Source: Paenibacillus ihumii
Lineage (GTDB): Bacteria; Bacillota; Bacilli; Paenibacillales; Paenibacillaceae
NCBI RefSeq assembly: GCF_001403875.1
Contig: NZ_LN884297.1
Span: forward strand, 124,001-188,000
Direction of reading: 5' to 3'
DNA length: 64,000 nt
A model generated the notes under the pieces. That model searched no databases. It had not been told where the DNA came from and saw nothing but the letters and a program-made list of their open reading frames with translations. This document shows positions 61,832 through 64,000 of this stretch, one piece after another; within the stretch, counting starts at the first letter, position 1, and every line of letters begins with the position of its first letter. Made by a program: the position numbers and the translations under genes.

Positions 61832-63529
61832 TTATTTTCCTTGAATCAGATCGATTTTCTTGGCAACTTCATCTGTGATCAGCTGCTCGTAATCCTTCAC
61901 TTTCAGCTTGCCAAACTCTTTTACGTATTCATCCCAGATTTTGTCGAACTCCGCCGGATTGGCAAGAACGAGTTTCGGGAAGTATTTGCGCTGCAGATCG
62001 CCCTTCTTCTGCGTAAAGATTTGCGCTGGCGAGCCTTGCTCGATCGGAATACTCCAAGCCGGATACCAAGGACGCTCGTCAGGCGCAGCGAACAATTGCG
62101 AGAACGACTTGACGCCGTACGCTTCCAGCAGCTTCTTGTCACCTTCGTGATAAGACATTTGCGCTACTTCAGGCTGACGCCCCGCCCCTACGGAGTTGCC
62201 GTCCGGCAGTGAAGAACCATTGCCGTAACGCGGCCAGTTGTATTCAAAGTACTTGAATCCGAACGACTCGCGGAAGGATTCCTTGTTCGTCTGCTCAATT
62301 TGCTCCGCCGTACGGTAGAATCGGCCGTTTTCATCTACGGAATAGGTCTCGCCTTCGATTCCCCAGTTGGACAGGATCTGATTCTCATCGGTTAGAAGAT
62401 TATCGAAATATTTGATAATCCGTACAGGGTCCTTTGCGCTGACCGAGATGCCCACCCCGCGGTTGTTCACAAAGGAAGGCGGGTCAAGATACTGATCCTT
62501 GATGTTCTCGTCAAACACGATCGGCAATGCCATGTATTCCAGATCATCGTTACCGGTTTGCAGCGATACTTCGCGCAGATTATTCATCGCCTGGCCTACC
62601 TGCCATCTGTAGTCGAAGAAGCCTAGCACTTTTCCGGAGGCGATTTTGGCAATGTACTGGTCACGGTTGTCAACGAAGGACGATTTGTCAAATAATCCGT
62701 CCGCATTCAGCTTGTTCAGCTCCTGCAAATAACGTTTGGTAATCTCATCATCGGCGTAGTCATTCGCCTCGTGAGTTTCCATGTCGATGATGACTCCCCC
62801 GTCATTCGGATACCCCGCAAGATGCATCGGCGGATTCGTCAAAGCAAAAAACTGGTCTTGCGTAGTCAAAGCGATATATCCGGTCAAGTCCTCATCTGGA
62901 TGCTTCTTTGCATAGTCGCGAATCAGGCTCAAGTATTCGTCAAACGTTTTGATCTTAGGATAGCCCGCTTCCTTCAGCACCCGGCGCTGAATCCAGAAGG
63001 CTCCCTGCTCGATGTTCGGAGCGGAAATATACTCGCCCACTACGGCGCTCATCGGAAGGAAATAGATATTTCCGTCCTCGGCCTTCATCAGGTTGTAGTA
63101 AGGCTCGTATACCCGTTTGATATTCGGAGCATGCTCTTCGATCAGATCGTTCAGCGGGATAAACGAGCCCGCACTCAGCAGCTTATCGATCGATCCGCCC
63201 GGCACTAGAACGTCCGGGTAGCTGTTGCTTGCGATGAATGTGCCTACCTTCGTATTCTCATCGCCGACAAGATGCTCGATTTTAAAGTTCACGCCGGTCT
63301 GGTCTTCAATGATTTTGCCAATTCTCGTCTCATTCGTATTAATGTCCTTGCCCGCTACTGCATTAAAATAAGTAAAAGTTACTTTATCCAGCTTCTCTTC
63401 CTGGGCCCCGCCGCCTGTTGACGTACTGCCTAGAGGCTGATTACTCTCCTTGCCGCCGGAGCAGGCAGACAACAGCGATGCCAGCATTACGATGGTCAGA
63501 CAACTTAGCCAAAACCGTCTTTTTTTCAT
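61832..63529 (-). CDS. Xylo-oligosaccharide-binding lipoprotein (LplA/YtcQ-like)
   Basis: A 565-residue solute-binding lipoprotein. ATG 63529 is chosen with AAAGGGG upstream; a longer frame to 63592 overlaps the cre/-10 region. The lipobox is LLSAC, followed by a Gly/Ser-rich linker. The length (about 540 mature residues) and KVTFTYFNAVAGKDINTNETRIGKIIEDQTGVNFKIEHL are typical of the LplA/YtcQ family. Xylo-oligosaccharides are inferred from the linked xylanase and xylosidase. First gene of the operon. Confidence 0.9.
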   Translation of the reverse strand: MKKRRFWLSCLTIVMLASLLSACSGGKESNQPLGSTSTGGGAQEEKLDKVTFTYFNAVAGKDINTNETRIGKIIEDQTGVNFKIEHLVGDENTKVGTFIASNSYPDVLVPGGSIDKLLSAGSFIPLNDLIEEHAPNIKRVYEPYYNLMKAEDGNIYFLPMSAVVGEYISAPNIEQGAFWIQRRVLKEAGYPKIKTFDEYLSLIRDYAKKHPDEDLTGYIALTTQDQFFALTNPPMHLAGYPNDGGVIIDMETHEANDYADDEITKRYLQELNKLNADGLFDKSSFVDNRDQYIAKIASGKVLGFFDYRWQVGQAMNNLREVSLQTGNDDLEYMALPIVFDENIKDQYLDPPSFVNNRGVGISVSAKDPVRIIKYFDNLLTDENQILSNWGIEGETYSVDENGRFYRTAEQIEQTNKESFRESFGFKYFEYNWPRYGNGSSLPDGNSVGAGRQPEVAQMSYHEGDKKLLEAYGVKSFSQLFAAPDERPWYPAWSIPIEQGSPAQIFTQKKGDLQRKYFPKLVLANPAEFDKIWDEYVKEFGKLKVKDYEQLITDEVAKKIDLIQGK

Positions 63530-63562
63530 GCTTTTGACTTCCCCTTTCGAACCCTTCATTAT

Positions 63563-63576
63563 TGTAAGCACTTTCA
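63563..63576. promoter_or_regulatory. cre site of the xylan operon
   Basis: TGTAAGCACTTTCA matches the CcpA consensus TGWAANCGNTNWCA at 13 of 14 positions. It lies between the -10 box and the binding protein start, where CcpA binding gives catabolite repression. Confidence 0.7.
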
Positions 63577-63581
63577 TTATA
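63576..63581 (-). promoter_or_regulatory. -10 box of the xylan operon promoter
   Basis: A perfect TATAAT on the minus strand, touching the cre site. The -35 position (63599-63604) reads TAAAAC, so an activator such as the YesN-type partner of the adjacent kinase is probably needed. Confidence 0.5.
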
Positions 63582-63657
63582 AAAGAGGCCAACGGGGAGT
63601 TTTACCCGTCAATCTAAAGTTGATACTTAGGAAACTATAGGAGCCTGATATAGATTT

Positions 63658-64000
63658 CTATATGAATTGCTTCTCAGCCGGAATAATCAGAAGAATCTCC
63701 GTCCCCTCGCCAGGCTGGCTTTTAATGTTCAGACTCAGCTGCTCCTTGTAATACATTCTCAGCCGGTAAATGACGTTTTGAATCCCGATGCGCTCGCCCA
63801 TCTCCTCCTCGCCCTCCATATAGCGGTACAATTTCTCGACCTGCTCACTGGACATGCCGACACCGTTATCGCGGACAGAGCATATTAATTGCGCGCCGGA
63901 CTGCTTGATTTCTACCTCAATCCTCCCGCCCTGCTTGAGCGGCTCGATGCCATGAATGCTTGCGTTCTCCACGAAGGTGACGATGGACATTTTGGGAATC
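63658..64000 (-). CDS. YesM-type histidine kinase, C-terminal part (cut by window edge)
   Basis: The visible 114 codons run into the right edge in frame (IPKMSIVTFVENASIHGI, the N-box that binds ATP, then the G1 box DNGVGM, and GIQNVIYRLRMYY). This is the HATPase domain of the LytS/YesM family, which phosphorylates an AraC-type response regulator. Such pairs sit next to LplABC-type operons and control them. The stop is at 63658-63660. The 'MSIVTF' methionine is internal, not a start. Confidence 0.85.
   Translation of the reverse strand, partial: IPKMSIVTFVENASIHGIEPLKQGGRIEVEIKQSGAQLICSVRDNGVGMSSEQVEKLYRYMEGEEEMGERIGIQNVIYRLRMYYKEQLSLNIKSQPGEGTEILLIIPAEKQFI

Overview
The window looks like chromosome of a Paenibacillus-type, endospore-forming, Gram-positive member of the Bacilli. 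The basis is strong AGGAGG-type ribosome binding sites with frequent TTG/GTG starts, a complete gerA-gerB-gerC germination receptor operon, an S-layer-homology protein, CIRCE-controlled groESL, and the block ydiF-like ABC-F ATPase / moaC / tatA / tatC / groES / groEL, which I recall in similar order in Bacillus subtilis. Two ABC importers of the LplABC/YtcQP sort and many secreted or cytoplasmic glycan-active enzymes point to a soil or plant polysaccharide degrader. No rRNA, tRNA, CRISPR array or insertion sequence was recognised.

Layout. 1-5 kb: start of an AraC-like regulator (cut by the edge), a secreted AA10 chitin-active monooxygenase preceded by two micro-ORFs, and a membrane-anchored alpha/beta hydrolase. 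4.5-8.4 kb: a GbsR/OpcR-type regulator divergent from the glycine betaine importer opuAA-AB-AC. 8.5-16.2 kb (minus strand): a five-gene exopolysaccharide operon with a two-domain NodB deacetylase lipoprotein, a UDP-HexNAc-type 6-dehydrogenase, a processive GT2 synthase resembling hyaluronan synthase with an N-terminal PilZ domain, a second NodB-like membrane protein and a GH18-like glycosidase. 16.4-23.5 kb: a Usp-domain protein and a full mrpABCDEFG Na+/H+ antiporter operon with a long, apparently structured leader.

23.7-32.7 kb: a repeat-rich coiled-coil protein, the germination receptor, an AEC transporter, an FMN reductase, and a GntR-regulated ABC transporter operon. 33-39.3 kb: a 1518-residue S-layer-anchored beta-propeller protein with cre-like sites, divergent from a regulator that fuses a GntR DNA-binding domain to a solute-binding-protein fold. 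39.4-41.3 kb: a BlaI/BlaR1-type pair without a penicillin-binding sensor domain.

41.69-46.39 kb: a degenerate prophage segment (tail fibre, a TGA-interrupted gene, XkdX, a moron-like secreted protein, XhlA, a possible toxin remnant with a putative immunity gene, and a frameshifted YolD-like gene). It is bounded by an exact 18-bp repeat of the groEL 3' end, so groEL looks like the attachment site. 46.4-53.8 kb: groEL, groES, tatC, tatA, moaB, moaC, 5-formyl-THF cyclo-ligase and the ABC-F ATPase, followed by a cluster of DnaA boxes.

54.5-57 kb: a lipoprotein with a phage-fibre-like C-terminus, a cysteine synthase and a rhodanese. 57-64 kb (minus strand): a xylan-utilisation operon (solute-binding protein, two permeases, intracellular GH10 xylanase, GH43 xylosidase) with a cre site next to its -10 box, and the C-terminal part of a YesM-type histidine kinase at the right edge.

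The strongest candidates for undescribed biology are the PilZ-synthase exopolysaccharide operon, the groEL-targeting prophage remnant with its accessory genes, the GntR/solute-binding fusion regulator paired with the S-layer protein, and the structured mrp leader. All assignments come from reading the sequence; no database search was run.
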